From Enterocloster aldenensis (lineage in GTDB: Bacteria > Bacillota > Clostridia > Lachnospirales > Lachnospiraceae): 40,767 nt of DNA. The notes beneath the pieces are model-generated. The model worked only from the letters and a program-made list of their open reading frames with translations, made no database searches and was not told the origin of the DNA. Made by a program: the position numbers and the translations under genes. Of the stretch, positions 1 through 9,214 are shown piece by piece. The number at the start of each line of letters is the position of its first letter. Position 1 is the stretch's first letter. Location: positions 1 to 40,767 of the forward strand of contig NZ_QVEX01000029.1 in the NCBI RefSeq assembly GCF_003434055.1, read 5' to 3'.

Positions 1-136
1 AAGTGTGCTTTTCAGTACACCCCAACATTCAGTATAGAACCGTTTTTTCATGCCTTTTTTGCATAAATGATTCAGACATACCGGATTATCCGGATTTATT
101 ACATATTTTATCCATACTATATATAAGAAAATCAAA

Positions 137-165
137 TAGACACCCGGTTATCAATCGTGTATACT
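137..165 (+). promoter_or_regulatory. sigma-A-type promoter for the binding protein/GGDEF operon
   Basis: TAGACA (137-142) and TATACT (160-165) are separated by 17 nt, each one mismatch from consensus. The predicted transcript start near 172 lies downstream of the earlier in-frame ATG at 157, which supports the ATG at 220 as the real start. Confidence 0.6.
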
Positions 166-219
166 GAAAATAAATGTAATTTATTTTCTGACGGTTTTGT
201 ATTGGAGCAGGGGAATACA

Positions 220-1644
220 ATGAAAAAATGGAATTATATGGCTGCGGCAATTATTTTGTTGACCGCGGTATTTTGCCTGTCAGGCTGCGGGGACAAGGAT
301 AAAAGAGGACTGGATGCCAAGTCGCCTACGGTCATCACGGTATGGCATGCATATAATGCAGTTGCAAAGGCACAGTTTGATGAACTGGTCATGGAATTTA
401 ATGAGACAGTTGGAATGGAACAGGGGATTATTGTGGATGCGGTGGGTTATGGTTCCAGTGAAGAGCTGGAAGACGTGCTTTATGCATCTGCCAACCATGT
501 AATCGGCTCGGAACCATTGCCGGACATATTTGCATCCTATCCGGATAATGCGTACCGGCTGGACAAAATCGCGCCGCTGGTCAATATGGATGATTATTTT
601 ACGGAAGATGAGCTTAAGGAGTACAGGCCGGAGTTCCTGGAAGAGGGGATATGGGATGATGCGTCCTGCAAGATGATACCGGTATCAAAGTCCACGGAAC
701 TTTTATATCTGAATAAGACGGATTGGGATAAATTTTCCAGGGAGACAGGTGCTTCGGATGAAATGCTGTATACCTGGGAAGGCCTGATTGAGGCGGCCGG
801 TATGTATTATGAGTGGTCGGGAGGCAGCCCGTTCCTGGGAATGAATTCATATAATGATTATGCCGTCCTGACAGCGGCCCAGATGGGCACACAGGTATAC
901 CGGGAAACAGATGGAAAGGCGGGGTTCTTCTATCCTGAGGAGACTGCCCGGAAAGCCTGGGATGCCTACTATGTCCCCCATATACGCGGCTGGTTTGAGA
1001 GCAGGGTATATAACCAGGATGGGATTAAAAGCGGCAGGCTGATGGCTTACATCGGTTCCTCGGCAGGCGCCGGGTTCTTTCCAAGGGAAGTGATAGAGGA
1101 CGAGGATAACTCCTACCCCATTGAATGTGCAAGCTTACCTTATCCCACATTCCGCGGTAAAACCCCCTATATGACACAGAGGGGCGCCAATATGGCTGTA
1201 TTTGAATCAGACCATGTCCATGAATATGCCTCGGCCCAGTTCCTTAAGTGGTTTACGCAGCCAGGGCAGAATATCCGGTTTGCGGTATCCACCGGGTATC
1301 TTCCTGTAAAGACAGCTGCCCTGGAATCAGTGGACACCCTTTTAAAAGAGATGGGCGAAGCTGAAAATGCAGAAATGGTGGAACACAGTATAGAAACAGA
1401 ACTGGAAGCCATGAGGGAACGGGAATTCTACATCCGGAAGCCTTTTGAGGGGTCCTATGATATGAACCAGATATTTACCTCTTCCCTGGAGCATAAGACT
1501 GCCCTGGACCTCCACGAGCTGAACCGCCTGGCGGAAGATGGCGGGAGCCGTGAAAAGGCGGAGGCAGGGCTTCTGGGGGAGGAGAACTTTAAAGAGTGGT
1601 ATGAAAGCCTCATGAGAGAAATGGCTGGTAGAACAGATGGGTAA
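220..1644 (+). CDS. extracellular solute-binding lipoprotein (family 1-like)
   Basis: Predicted 474-residue secreted lipoprotein that binds a small solute, probably a sugar-type ligand, outside the membrane. The N-terminus is a type II signal peptide: KK, a hydrophobic stretch, and the lipobox LSGC with the lipidated Cys at residue 23. The rest resembles family 1 ABC binding proteins (ITVWHAY near the start, then a long alpha/beta body with a Trp/Tyr-rich middle and a FLKWFTQPGQN segment typical of the C-terminal half). The start at 220 follows GGAGCAGGGG; an upstream ATG at 157 would precede the likely transcript start. No permease or ATPase gene is adjacent. Instead its last 8 nt overlap the diguanylate cyclase gene, so it may act as a ligand sensor rather than a transport component (inference). 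The ligand cannot be read from the sequence. Confidence 0.85.
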   Translation: MKKWNYMAAAIILLTAVFCLSGCGDKDKRGLDAKSPTVITVWHAYNAVAKAQFDELVMEFNETVGMEQGIIVDAVGYGSSEELEDVLYASANHVIGSEPLPDIFASYPDNAYRLDKIAPLVNMDDYFTEDELKEYRPEFLEEGIWDDASCKMIPVSKSTELLYLNKTDWDKFSRETGASDEMLYTWEGLIEAAGMYYEWSGGSPFLGMNSYNDYAVLTAAQMGTQVYRETDGKAGFFYPEETARKAWDAYYVPHIRGWFESRVYNQDGIKSGRLMAYIGSSAGAGFFPREVIEDEDNSYPIECASLPYPTFRGKTPYMTQRGANMAVFESDHVHEYASAQFLKWFTQPGQNIRFAVSTGYLPVKTAALESVDTLLKEMGEAENAEMVEHSIETELEAMREREFYIRKPFEGSYDMNQIFTSSLEHKTALDLHELNRLAEDGGSREKAEAGLLGEENFKEWYESLMREMAGRTDG

Positions 1645-3586
1645 GAGGAATGTAAGCGGTTCAATTGCATTTAAACTGGCTGTGGTGTTTATTTTCTTTG
1701 CGGTTTTCCAGAGCATCCTCCTGGCGTCCCTGATGATTTCAGGAGGTGTCCTAAAGCAGGCAAAGGCAAACCAATACAGCATATTTGCTGAAAAGGTCAA
1801 TGGGCGCAGTGATAATCTGGAAAACCAGATGAAGAATATCTGGACCAACCTGGATTATGATGCAGAGCAGATCAGCCAATATTTTGAAATAATGGAACAG
1901 GAGGGGGCTCCCGAAAACGCGGATGCGATGCTGGAAGAGCTGGCGCCCATGGTGATTGACACCTTATTCCGTGTTAAGACAACCGGGGTATTCCTGGTGA
2001 TGCCTGACCAGGGAAGGGAAGGGGACGGCGCGTTGCCCGCATTATACTTGCGCAATAACAACCCGGACAGGAGCAGCCGGGAGAACTCCAATCTCTATAT
2101 GCTGGTAGGGCCTTGGAATGTGGCGGAAAAACTGGAGATTGCCACCACCGCCAACTGGAGCTTCCGCCTGAATATGAATGAATCCAACCGGGATTTTGTG
2201 TATAAGCCCTATGAGGCGGCCCTGAATCATGGAAAATCAAAGTGGCTTGGGTATTGGAGCAGCCCCTTCCAGGTAAATCCCCAGGACGAGGATGTGATTA
2301 CCTACTCCACACCGTTGTTTGGGGCGGACGGGAAGGTAAAGGCCATATTCGGGGTAGAGATATCTGTAAATTATCTGTACCGCTTCCTTCCCGCCTCGGA
2401 CCTGCAGACATCGGATTCTTATGGATATATCATAGGAATCAGGGATGGGGAAGGGGATATAAAGGCTGCTGTCACCCATGGCGCCATGCAGAGACGGATG
2501 CTTCAGGAGGGTATGCCCCTGGAACTTGCGGGGGTGGATCAGGAAAAATCCATTTACAGGCTTTTGAATCACAAAAGCAGCGGGGAAGTATATGCCTGCC
2601 TTAATCCCATGGGCATGTACTACCACAACACTCCCTTTGAAGGAGAGGAGTGGTTCCTCATAGGATTAATGGAAGGCCCGGACCTTCACCAGTTCCCTGA
2701 AAAGATAGGGAGGATCCTCAGCTATTCATTCCTGCTGTCACTGATAATTGGTTTCATTACAGCCATCATCACCAGCCAGTGGTTTACGCGTCATGCCAAA
2801 CTGATTGAACTGGCAGGGCTTCCTGTGGGGGCTTTTGAGATGCGGCCTCATTCCAAACGGGTTTACATGACCAGCCAGGTTCCCAGGCTGCTGAACCTTA
2901 CCAGGGAGCAGGAACGGAAATTCAGCCGGGATAAGGATATGATGTGCGCATTCCTAAAAGAGCTTGAATCCTCTGAGTCCAGTGAGGAGGGCGTTTTCAG
3001 GATGCATGACAAGGGGGAAAACCGCTGGATTAAAATTGCCCGGAAAACATCAGGCAGCCCAATCCGATGCGTGGTTGAGGATGTGACAGATGAAGTCCTC
3101 CAGACAAAGGCCCTGAGGAAGGAGCGTGACTGGGATGGACTTACCGGAGTTAAGAACAGGATGGCTTTTGGGGAGACCATGATACAGATGGGGGCGCGCC
3201 GGGATGAGTACCGGTCGGTTGCGCTGGTCATGTGCGACCTCAATGACCTGAAAGGGGTCAATGACGTATTTGGCCATGATAAGGGGGATGAGTACATCTG
3301 TGCAGCTGCAGGATGCATCAGGAAAGCATTTCCCACCGGACATGTATTCCGCATTGGCGGGGATGAGTTTGCCGTCATACTGACCGATGTATGGCCGGAT
3401 GAGGCCAGGGAAGGATTAAAGGTCCTGGCGGTTGGGATGGAGGAGTACAGCCGCGGCTGCAGTTTTGATGCGTCCGTTGCGGCCGGAATTGCATTTTATG
3501 ATCCGGGAATGGACGCAGGACTGGATAACACGTTGTCCAGGGCGGATGCCGATATGTATTCGAATAAAAGGGAAATGAAGCAGTAA
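1637..3586 (+). CDS. membrane-bound Cache-GGDEF diguanylate cyclase
   Basis: Predicted 649-residue membrane sensor that makes cyclic di-GMP from two GTP. Residues 12-33 form a first membrane helix, about 40-350 an extracellular Cache-like sensor domain (FGVEISVNYLYRFLP resembles the end of a dCache unit), 360-383 a second helix, about 390-485 a linker or PAS-like segment, and 495-649 a GGDEF domain with DGLTGVKNR and an intact GGDEF at 574-578. The inhibitory RxxD motif usually found just upstream of GGDEF is absent (FPTG there), so classic product inhibition is unlikely. The ATG overlaps the stop of the upstream lipoprotein gene by 8 nt and has only a weak ribosome binding site, implying translational coupling. 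No cyclic di-GMP effector or riboswitch was found in the window. Confidence 0.92.
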   Translation: MGKRNVSGSIAFKLAVVFIFFAVFQSILLASLMISGGVLKQAKANQYSIFAEKVNGRSDNLENQMKNIWTNLDYDAEQISQYFEIMEQEGAPENADAMLEELAPMVIDTLFRVKTTGVFLVMPDQGREGDGALPALYLRNNNPDRSSRENSNLYMLVGPWNVAEKLEIATTANWSFRLNMNESNRDFVYKPYEAALNHGKSKWLGYWSSPFQVNPQDEDVITYSTPLFGADGKVKAIFGVEISVNYLYRFLPASDLQTSDSYGYIIGIRDGEGDIKAAVTHGAMQRRMLQEGMPLELAGVDQEKSIYRLLNHKSSGEVYACLNPMGMYYHNTPFEGEEWFLIGLMEGPDLHQFPEKIGRILSYSFLLSLIIGFITAIITSQWFTRHAKLIELAGLPVGAFEMRPHSKRVYMTSQVPRLLNLTREQERKFSRDKDMMCAFLKELESSESSEEGVFRMHDKGENRWIKIARKTSGSPIRCVVEDVTDEVLQTKALRKERDWDGLTGVKNRMAFGETMIQMGARRDEYRSVALVMCDLNDLKGVNDVFGHDKGDEYICAAAGCIRKAFPTGHVFRIGGDEFAVILTDVWPDEAREGLKVLAVGMEEYSRGCSFDASVAAGIAFYDPGMDAGLDNTLSRADADMYSNKREMKQ

Positions 3587-3593
3587 TAAGATA

Positions 3594-3638
3594 AAAGGCG
3601 GGAATAAGGAAGAAGGTATGTTCCATGTTCCCACCTTT
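3594..3638 (+). terminator. intrinsic terminator after the GGDEF gene
   Basis: Imperfect 13-bp stem (AAAGGCGGGAATA with TGTTCCCACCTTT), 19-nt loop, followed by an ATTTATTT tail. An A-run on its left side could also let it serve the convergent lysR-type gene. Confidence 0.6.
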
Positions 3639-3718
3639 ATTTATTTGCATTGCTGTTTATGGGAAAGGGGAGTGCGCTGCTTCGTGGTTTACCGCCCTGG
3701 TCCGGCCCTGGGCCAGCG

Positions 3719-4651
3719 TCACACCACGCTCTGGTTGTTCTGCAGGGCAGCTGCGTGGTAATGTTCAATGGCCAGTTCGATGAAGGTTTTGCCGGCCTTT
3801 GTGAGGTAATGGCCTTTTTTGTAGGTTGCGCACAATTCCCAGAAGGGGCGGGAGGGAAGATAGAAATAAGCCACGTCCTGCTGCTCCTTGGCGTAGTTAT
3901 GGGTAATCAGGGAACAGGCCATCCGGTTCTTCACCATGTTGCACAGGGTCAGGTTGCTGGATGTCTCGAACAGGATCCGGGGCATGAAGCCGGCTTCCTC
4001 AAACAGAGGGTCGATGACAGTGCGCAGCGTGGAACTTTTAAACATGAGCACGAACTGCTGGTCCTTAAAATCCCTCAGGTCCGCGGTGGCAAAGGGCTGG
4101 CCCGGCGGGTTGGCATGCTTTGCCAGGGGATGGGAACGGGGCACGGCCAGAAGGATATTCTCATAGTATATATGGACGTACTCATCATTGGTCTTGTCTT
4201 TCTCGCTGAGCGTCACAAAGCCCAGGTCCAGATATCCCTTGGAGATCATGGACTGCTGTGTCTTTACACCGATTTCCTGAGGTTCTATGGTGATGTGGGG
4301 GAACTGCTGGTAGAACTTCGGGTAAATGCTCATAAGCATGCTGATGCCGCGCTCAGGCGTCAGGCCCACGGACAGCCGTCCCACCTTATTGTCCGCCATA
4401 TCATTCAGTATGTCGTAGGCTTCCTGCTTCAGCATAAGGATCTGCCGCGCATACTTCACATAGACCTTCCCTGCTTCTGTAAGCCTCAGGTCATTCTTGC
4501 TGCGGTGGAACAGCTGGATGCCCAGTTCGTTTTCCAGCTTCAACAGCTGCTGGTTCAGGCCGGACTGGGAGATATAAAGGCGTTCCGCTGCCCGCGTTAT
4601 GCTGTTTTCATCTGCTATTTTCACGATGTATTCCAATTGTTTTAAATCCAT
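3719..4651 (-). CDS. LysR-family transcriptional regulator of the hexarate operon
   Basis: Predicted 310-residue LysR-type regulator. Residues 1-60 form the winged helix-turn-helix (ITRAAERLYISQSGLNQQL, then LGIQLFHR); residues about 90-300 form the periplasmic-binding-protein-like effector domain, starting with RLSVGLTPERG. The gene is divergent from the glucarate dehydratase/transporter operon and separated from it by 195 nt containing a LysR-box palindrome, so the natural reading is that it controls that operon in response to a hexarate or a breakdown product, and its own expression too. That role is inferred from position and the operator. The start follows a GGGAGGG ribosome binding site on the minus strand. 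Confidence 0.88.
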   Translation of the reverse strand: MDLKQLEYIVKIADENSITRAAERLYISQSGLNQQLLKLENELGIQLFHRSKNDLRLTEAGKVYVKYARQILMLKQEAYDILNDMADNKVGRLSVGLTPERGISMLMSIYPKFYQQFPHITIEPQEIGVKTQQSMISKGYLDLGFVTLSEKDKTNDEYVHIYYENILLAVPRSHPLAKHANPPGQPFATADLRDFKDQQFVLMFKSSTLRTVIDPLFEEAGFMPRILFETSSNLTLCNMVKNRMACSLITHNYAKEQQDVAYFYLPSRPFWELCATYKKGHYLTKAGKTFIELAIEHYHAAALQNNQSVV

Positions 4652-4671
4652 GTGTCTGCCCTCCCTGAATG

Positions 4672-4719
4672 ACTAAGTTTTACTTAGTGTTAAAATCGAA
4701 ACTAGTAATTTGACTTAGT
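4672..4719. promoter_or_regulatory. LysR-type operator: palindrome plus downstream half-site
   Basis: ACTAAGT (4672-4678), TTT, ACTTAGT (4682-4688) is a perfect dyad containing the T-N11-A LysR box (T4674 to A4686). A further ACTTAGT half-site at 4713-4719 overlaps the -35 box of the dehydratase promoter. This is the usual arrangement of a strong recognition site plus an activation half-site. Confidence 0.7.
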
Positions 4720-4738
4720 CCTATATATTTTATACAAT
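4710..4738 (+). promoter_or_regulatory. promoter of the hexarate operon
   Basis: TTGACT (4710-4715), 17-nt spacer, TACAAT (4733-4738). The -35 overlaps the LysR half-site ACTTAGT. The predicted start near 4745 leaves a leader of about 100 nt containing an 8-bp inverted repeat (4754-4761 with 4783-4790). Confidence 0.7.
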
Positions 4739-4846
4739 AAAGATGTAAAAAAGACAAGAACAAATTACAAAATGACGGTTTAGTTCTTGTTAAAAATCAA
4801 AGGCAGTTTAAAATAACACATATATTTTTGCTGGGAGGTAAAGAGA

Positions 4847-6175
4847 ATGTCGCCAACAATTACTAAAATGGAAGTGTGGCCGGTAGCTGGTCAGGATTGT
4901 ATGGAGCTGAACCTCAGCGGGGCCCATGCACCGTATTTTACCAGGAACGTGGTTGTCCTGTATGCTGATAATGGCGAGACAGGTGTGGGAGAGGTTCCGG
5001 GAGGACAGAAAATCACAAAGGCCCTGGAAGAGTGTATCCCTCTTGTGGTGGGCACAAAGGTGGCTGAGTATAAGAGCACGCTGCTGAAAGTGAAGAAATA
5101 CCTGGATGCAAAGGGGGAAGAGGATGTAAGGGGAAACCAGACCTTTGACCTGCGCACCGGCGTCCATGTACTGACTGCGATTGAGGCGCCAAGCCTGGAC
5201 CTTCTGGGCAAGCACCTGGGCGTTCCCGTGTGCGAGCTTTTAGGGGAAGGACAGCAGAGGGACAAGGTGCGTATGCTGGGTTACCTCTTCTTCGTGGGAG
5301 ACAGGAACAAAACAGACCTTCCTTATGTATCTGAACCGGATTCGGACTGCGAATGGTACAGAATCCGCCATGAGGAAGCCCTTACGGCTGATAAGATTGT
5401 TGCATTTGCAAAGGCAACAAAGGAAAAGTATGGATTTGAGGATTTCAAGTTAAAGGGCGGCGTCCTTGCGGGCAATGAGGAGATGGATGTGATCCGCGCC
5501 CTGAAAAAGGAATTCCCCAATGCCAGGATTGACCTGGATCCCAACGGAGGCTGGCTTCTTGAACAGGCAGTGGAGTATGTAAAGGGAATGCAGGGAATCC
5601 TCACTTACTGCGAGGACCCATGCGGGGCAGAGGGCGTTTACTCGGGGCGTGAAATCATGAGCGAGTTCCGCCGCCGCACCGGTTTCCCCACCGCCACCAA
5701 CATGATTGCAACAGACTGGAGGGAGGTAGGACATTCCCTGGAGTCACAGGCAGTGGACATCATCCTGGCAGACCCCCACTTCTGGACCATGGCCGGTTCC
5801 GTAAGGGTCGGACAGCTGTGCCATGATTTTGGATATACCTGGGGTTCACATTCCAACAACCACTTTGACATTTCCCTGGCCATGTTCACACAGGTGGGAG
5901 CAGCCGTACCAGGTGAGTACAATGCCCTGGATACCCACTGGATCTGGCAGGAAGGCCTTGAGCGCCTGACCAGGGAACCCCTTCAGATCGTGGACGGCTG
6001 CGTGGCTGTTCCTAAGAAACCCGGACTTGGGGTTGAGGTTGACATGGAACAGGTTAAGAAAGCAAACCAGATATACCTTGAGAACTGCCTGGGAGCCCGG
6101 AACGACGCCATGGGCATGCAGTACCTGATCCCGGGATGGAAGTTTGATTCAAAGCGCCCCTGCCTGGTAAGATAA
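4847..6175 (+). CDS. gudD: glucarate dehydratase (enolase superfamily), first copy
   Basis: Predicted 442-residue cytoplasmic enzyme that dehydrates D-glucarate (and probably L-idarate) to 5-keto-4-deoxy-D-glucarate. Conserved GudD features are all present: FKLKGG with K201/K203, the metal ligand Asp231 in [15 protein letters not shown] (E256 and E262), N285 in [25 protein letters not shown] with His335, HWIWQEG and the C-terminal [11 protein letters not shown]...PCLVR. Its length matches the E. coli enzyme (about 446) as I remember it. It is the first gene of the operon, behind an AT-rich leader and GGGAGGTAA. Galactarate as an additional substrate cannot be excluded from sequence. A second paralogue ends the same operon at 10558. 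Confidence 0.9.
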   Translation: MSPTITKMEVWPVAGQDCMELNLSGAHAPYFTRNVVVLYADNGETGVGEVPGGQKITKALEECIPLVVGTKVAEYKSTLLKVKKYLDAKGEEDVRGNQTFDLRTGVHVLTAIEAPSLDLLGKHLGVPVCELLGEGQQRDKVRMLGYLFFVGDRNKTDLPYVSEPDSDCEWYRIRHEEALTADKIVAFAKATKEKYGFEDFKLKGGVLAGNEEMDVIRALKKEFPNARIDLDPNGGWLLEQAVEYVKGMQGILTYCEDPCGAEGVYSGREIMSEFRRRTGFPTATNMIATDWREVGHSLESQAVDIILADPHFWTMAGSVRVGQLCHDFGYTWGSHSNNHFDISLAMFTQVGAAVPGEYNALDTHWIWQEGLERLTREPLQIVDGCVAVPKKPGLGVEVDMEQVKKANQIYLENCLGARNDAMGMQYLIPGWKFDSKRPCLVR

Positions 6176-6215
6176 CAGAAGGGACCTGAAGAATATATAA
6201 AAAGGAGAATGAGTA

Positions 6216-7223
6216 ATGAAGAGAAGAGTATTGTGTATGTTATTGGTGCTGGCAATGGCGGTTACATGCCTGGCGGGATGCAACAGAAAGAAATCCGTAC
6301 GTGTGGTAATCGGTTCCTCATCCACCAGCGGTGACAGTTATCTGATAGCTGATACCGTGACACGTTATCTGGCAGAAGAAATGGGCTGGGATGCAAAGGT
6401 TGACCCGGTGGGCGCTGCGGAAATGTTTGAAATCATCCGCAACGACAAGGGCAAAGGCGATACCATCGCAATCTTCCATGACATGATGTATCTGGGAGTT
6501 GTATTCGGTACATACGGCGAGGAATACGCCCTTGAGAATATTACCGTGGGACCAAGGGTGGCCCAGAACCCGGGCTGCTGCTTTGCTGCTAAGGCAGACG
6601 CGCCGTACAACACACTGGTGGAGGCTGCTGAGTATTTAAAGGCAAATCCGGACGCTGAGATCCGTGTGGCCTGTGAGAACGGTTCCGTATCAACCTTGTG
6701 CTACCTGGCATACTACAACTGGGTACTGGACAACTACGGACAGGAAGTTGCCGACCAGCTCCGTGTAATCGCTGCAGGCGTTACCTCTGAGAAACGTCAG
6801 ATGTTATGGGACGGCAATGTGGACATTATCTTTGATGACTACTATGGCATCCAGCAGTATGTGGGCGTGGATGACAAGCAGCTGGCCATGAAGTGCGTGG
6901 GCCTTCTGGATGAGATTGAGGGCGCTGTAGATGCCCCGACCTATGCGGAGCAGGGAATTACATTTAACGGTGAGCCATTTGCACTGTCCAAGGATTTCCT
7001 TGTATATTACCCACAGAATATTGACGCTGATTTTGCAAAGGCAGTGGATGCGGCGGCAGCCAAAGTATGTGAGAATGAAAGCTTCAAGTCTGATATGGCC
7101 AAGCTGAATTACAGGGGCGCGTATCTGGATTCCTCTGCTGCAAAAGACTTTATCTATAACAAGAGGACAGAGATGACACAGCTGATTGAAGCGTGTCCGG
7201 ATTTTGACTACCTGACCCAGTAA
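6216..7223 (+). CDS. TctC-type tripartite tricarboxylate transporter binding lipoprotein
   Basis: Predicted 335-residue extracytoplasmic receptor of a tripartite tricarboxylate transporter (TTT). The signal peptide ends in a lipobox LAGC with the lipidated Cys at residue 22. The mature part starts VRVVIGSSSTSGDSY and carries the TctC/BUG-like two-lobe architecture. It is followed directly by TctB and TctA homologues, which fixes the family more firmly than the sequence alone. Flanking glucarate dehydratases suggest that the ligand is an aldarate such as glucarate or galactarate rather than citrate (inference). AAAAGGAGA precedes the ATG at 6216. Gap to the upstream gene is 40 nt. Confidence 0.82.
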   Translation: MKRRVLCMLLVLAMAVTCLAGCNRKKSVRVVIGSSSTSGDSYLIADTVTRYLAEEMGWDAKVDPVGAAEMFEIIRNDKGKGDTIAIFHDMMYLGVVFGTYGEEYALENITVGPRVAQNPGCCFAAKADAPYNTLVEAAEYLKANPDAEIRVACENGSVSTLCYLAYYNWVLDNYGQEVADQLRVIAAGVTSEKRQMLWDGNVDIIFDDYYGIQQYVGVDDKQLAMKCVGLLDEIEGAVDAPTYAEQGITFNGEPFALSKDFLVYYPQNIDADFAKAVDAAAAKVCENESFKSDMAKLNYRGAYLDSSAAKDFIYNKRTEMTQLIEACPDFDYLTQ

Positions 7224-7288
7224 TAGTGTTGCGCAGCAAGTAAGGCCGGGCTGGAGACAGCCCGGTTTCAATTAAGGAGGGAAAGCTT

Positions 7289-7687
7289 GTGAAGCTTAAG
7301 ATTATAAATTCAACGTCCCACTGGGTCATGCCCAGGATCGTGATGGGGATTCTGGTGGTTCTCCTGGTTATCATAGGGATTCAGAGGCTGATCCATTGCA
7401 GGAAGACAGGAACCCCTTTCATTCAATTAAAGAATTACCGCTTCTTCCGGCCAGGATGGGATAAGGTGAAGCTGCTTGGCGGCATATTGACCTTTGTTGC
7501 GTACATTTACCTGATGGAATTCCTTACATTCCTTCCGGCAAGCATCATCAGCATCTTCATATTCAATGTCCTGTTTGACAATGAGAGGACAAAGAAGAGC
7601 ATGATTACATCCGGCGTCATTTCAGTTGGTTTTTCTGTTTTCATCTGGCTTATTTTCGGAGTATTGTTCCGCATCACATTACCATAA
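7289..7687 (+). CDS. TctB-type small membrane subunit of the TTT transporter
   Basis: Predicted 132-residue integral membrane protein with a hydrophobic helix near residues 14-33, two in the middle (about 63-92) and one near the C-terminus (about 106-130). This is the usual pattern of the small, poorly conserved TctB subunit. It starts at GTG 7289, eight bases after a strong AAGGAGG; no ATG fits as well. Position between the TctC and TctA genes is the main support for the call. It is thought to work with TctA as the ion-coupled permease; its exact role is unclear in the family generally. Confidence 0.8.
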   Translation: MKLKIINSTSHWVMPRIVMGILVVLLVIIGIQRLIHCRKTGTPFIQLKNYRFFRPGWDKVKLLGGILTFVAYIYLMEFLTFLPASIISIFIFNVLFDNERTKKSMITSGVISVGFSVFIWLIFGVLFRITLP

Positions 7688-7702
7688 AAGGAGGTTTCGA
7701 TA

Positions 7703-9184
7703 ATGTTTGGGATCATGAATATTTTAATGTCGTTCCTCGGAGTGGTAATCGGTATTATCTTCGGGGCGCTTCCCGGTATGACGGCAACCATGGCAATCGC
7801 GGTATTCCTGCCGCTTACCTACTCACTGGACCTGGGGCAGGCGCTCTGCCTTCTTCTGGGGCTTTATGTGGGTGGTATCAGCGGAGGTCTTGTGCCGGCC
7901 ATCCTGATTAATATCCCGGGGACCCCGTCCTCCATCACAACCGGCTTTGACGGCCATCCCATGGCTGCCAGGGGAGAAGGTGAGAGGGCGCTTAAGATCG
8001 GCATCACGGTGTCCCTGATCGGCGGGCTTATTTCCCTGCTGGCCCTGTTCTTCTTCACACCGCCCCTGGCCAAGCTGGCCATTAAGTTCTCAGCGGTTGA
8101 GAAGTTCCTGATCATTGTATTCGCCATGACGGTCATTGCGGCCCTTTCCAAGGGTTCTATGACAAAAGGCGTGTTTGCCGGATTCTTAGGAGTCCTGGTC
8201 ACGCTGATTGGAAGATTTTTTGACAACCAGCAGCTTCGTATGGTGCCCTCGTTCCTGACCGTGGAACTGGGAAGCGGTTTCCAGCTGCTTCCGGTGCTTA
8301 TCGGACTGTTCGCCCTTTCCCAGATCCTTGAGGAAGCAGAGGCCGGAATGAAACGGAACCCCAAGATGGAAGGCGGCATTAAGGGCGGAGGCAGGAAGTT
8401 TTCCTTTTCCGATTTTAAGGGCCAGGGGGTCAATACAATCCGTTCCGCTGCCATCGGGACATTTATGGGAATCCTTCCAGGCGTGGGAGGTTCCGCCGCA
8501 TCCCTGCTGTCCTATTCACAGGCCAAGAACTTCTCCAAGCATCCGGATGAGTTCGGCAAAGGCTGTGTGGATGGTCTGGTGGCATCTGAGGCAGCCAACA
8601 ACGCACTGACAGGCGGCGCCCTGATACCGCTTCTGTCCCTGGGGATTCCCGGCGACAGTACGACGGCAGTGCTGGTCGGCGCATTCCTTTTGCAGGGCAT
8701 CCAGGTAGGGCCCCTGTTCATCACCCAGAACCCGGATTTGTGGAGGGATATCCTGATTGGCCTTGTGGTATGCAACATCATCATGTTCATAGTAATGTTC
8801 TATCCCATCAAGTACATAGCAAAGATTATCAACATTCCGAAAAACCGCCTGTATCCGGTTGTCATCCTTATGTGCGTGGTTGGCTCCTATGCAATCCGCA
8901 ACGGCAACATGTTTGACGTATGGACCCTCCTGCTGTTCGGAATTGTGGGCTTTGTATTCAGCAAGACAGGCATACCGGCAGCGCCCTTCCTGATCGGTTT
9001 TATACTGGGAGATGATTTTGAAAAATATTTCATTGACGTACTGAAATCTTCCGAAGGCAGCTTTGCGGCATTTTTCAACCGTCCAATCGGCAATATAATC
9101 TGGGTCCTGATTTTGATTTCACTGGCCTATGCTTATTTTGACAACAAGAGAACAAAAAAAATAGAGGCGCAGAACAAGGCTTAA
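7703..9184 (+). CDS. TctA-type large permease subunit of the TTT transporter
   Basis: Predicted 493-residue polytopic permease, the transport channel of the TTT system, normally driven by a sodium or proton gradient. Family signatures visible: FGALPGMTATMAIAVFLP near the N-terminus, GGLVPAILINIPGTPSS followed by TGFDGHPMA, and the repeated half GILPGVGGSAASLLSY and LIPLLSLGIPGDSTTAVL. These glycine/proline-rich loops are the most conserved part of TctA. About a dozen hydrophobic segments are present. The start has AAAGGAGG at ideal spacing, 15 nt after the TctB stop. The C-terminus ends in a charged tail. Confidence 0.92.
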   Translation: MFGIMNILMSFLGVVIGIIFGALPGMTATMAIAVFLPLTYSLDLGQALCLLLGLYVGGISGGLVPAILINIPGTPSSITTGFDGHPMAARGEGERALKIGITVSLIGGLISLLALFFFTPPLAKLAIKFSAVEKFLIIVFAMTVIAALSKGSMTKGVFAGFLGVLVTLIGRFFDNQQLRMVPSFLTVELGSGFQLLPVLIGLFALSQILEEAEAGMKRNPKMEGGIKGGGRKFSFSDFKGQGVNTIRSAAIGTFMGILPGVGGSAASLLSYSQAKNFSKHPDEFGKGCVDGLVASEAANNALTGGALIPLLSLGIPGDSTTAVLVGAFLLQGIQVGPLFITQNPDLWRDILIGLVVCNIIMFIVMFYPIKYIAKIINIPKNRLYPVVILMCVVGSYAIRNGNMFDVWTLLLFGIVGFVFSKTGIPAAPFLIGFILGDDFEKYFIDVLKSSEGSFAAFFNRPIGNIIWVLILISLAYAYFDNKRTKKIEAQNKA

Positions 9185-9214
9185 GTGTTATGGCCTGCAA
9201 GGCGGAGGTAAGAA

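Noticed and set aside
3650..4645. Long open frame on the plus strand opposite the LysR gene
   Set aside because: It lies wholly antisense to a clear LysR-family gene, its product has no recognisable motif, and no ribosome binding site precedes it.
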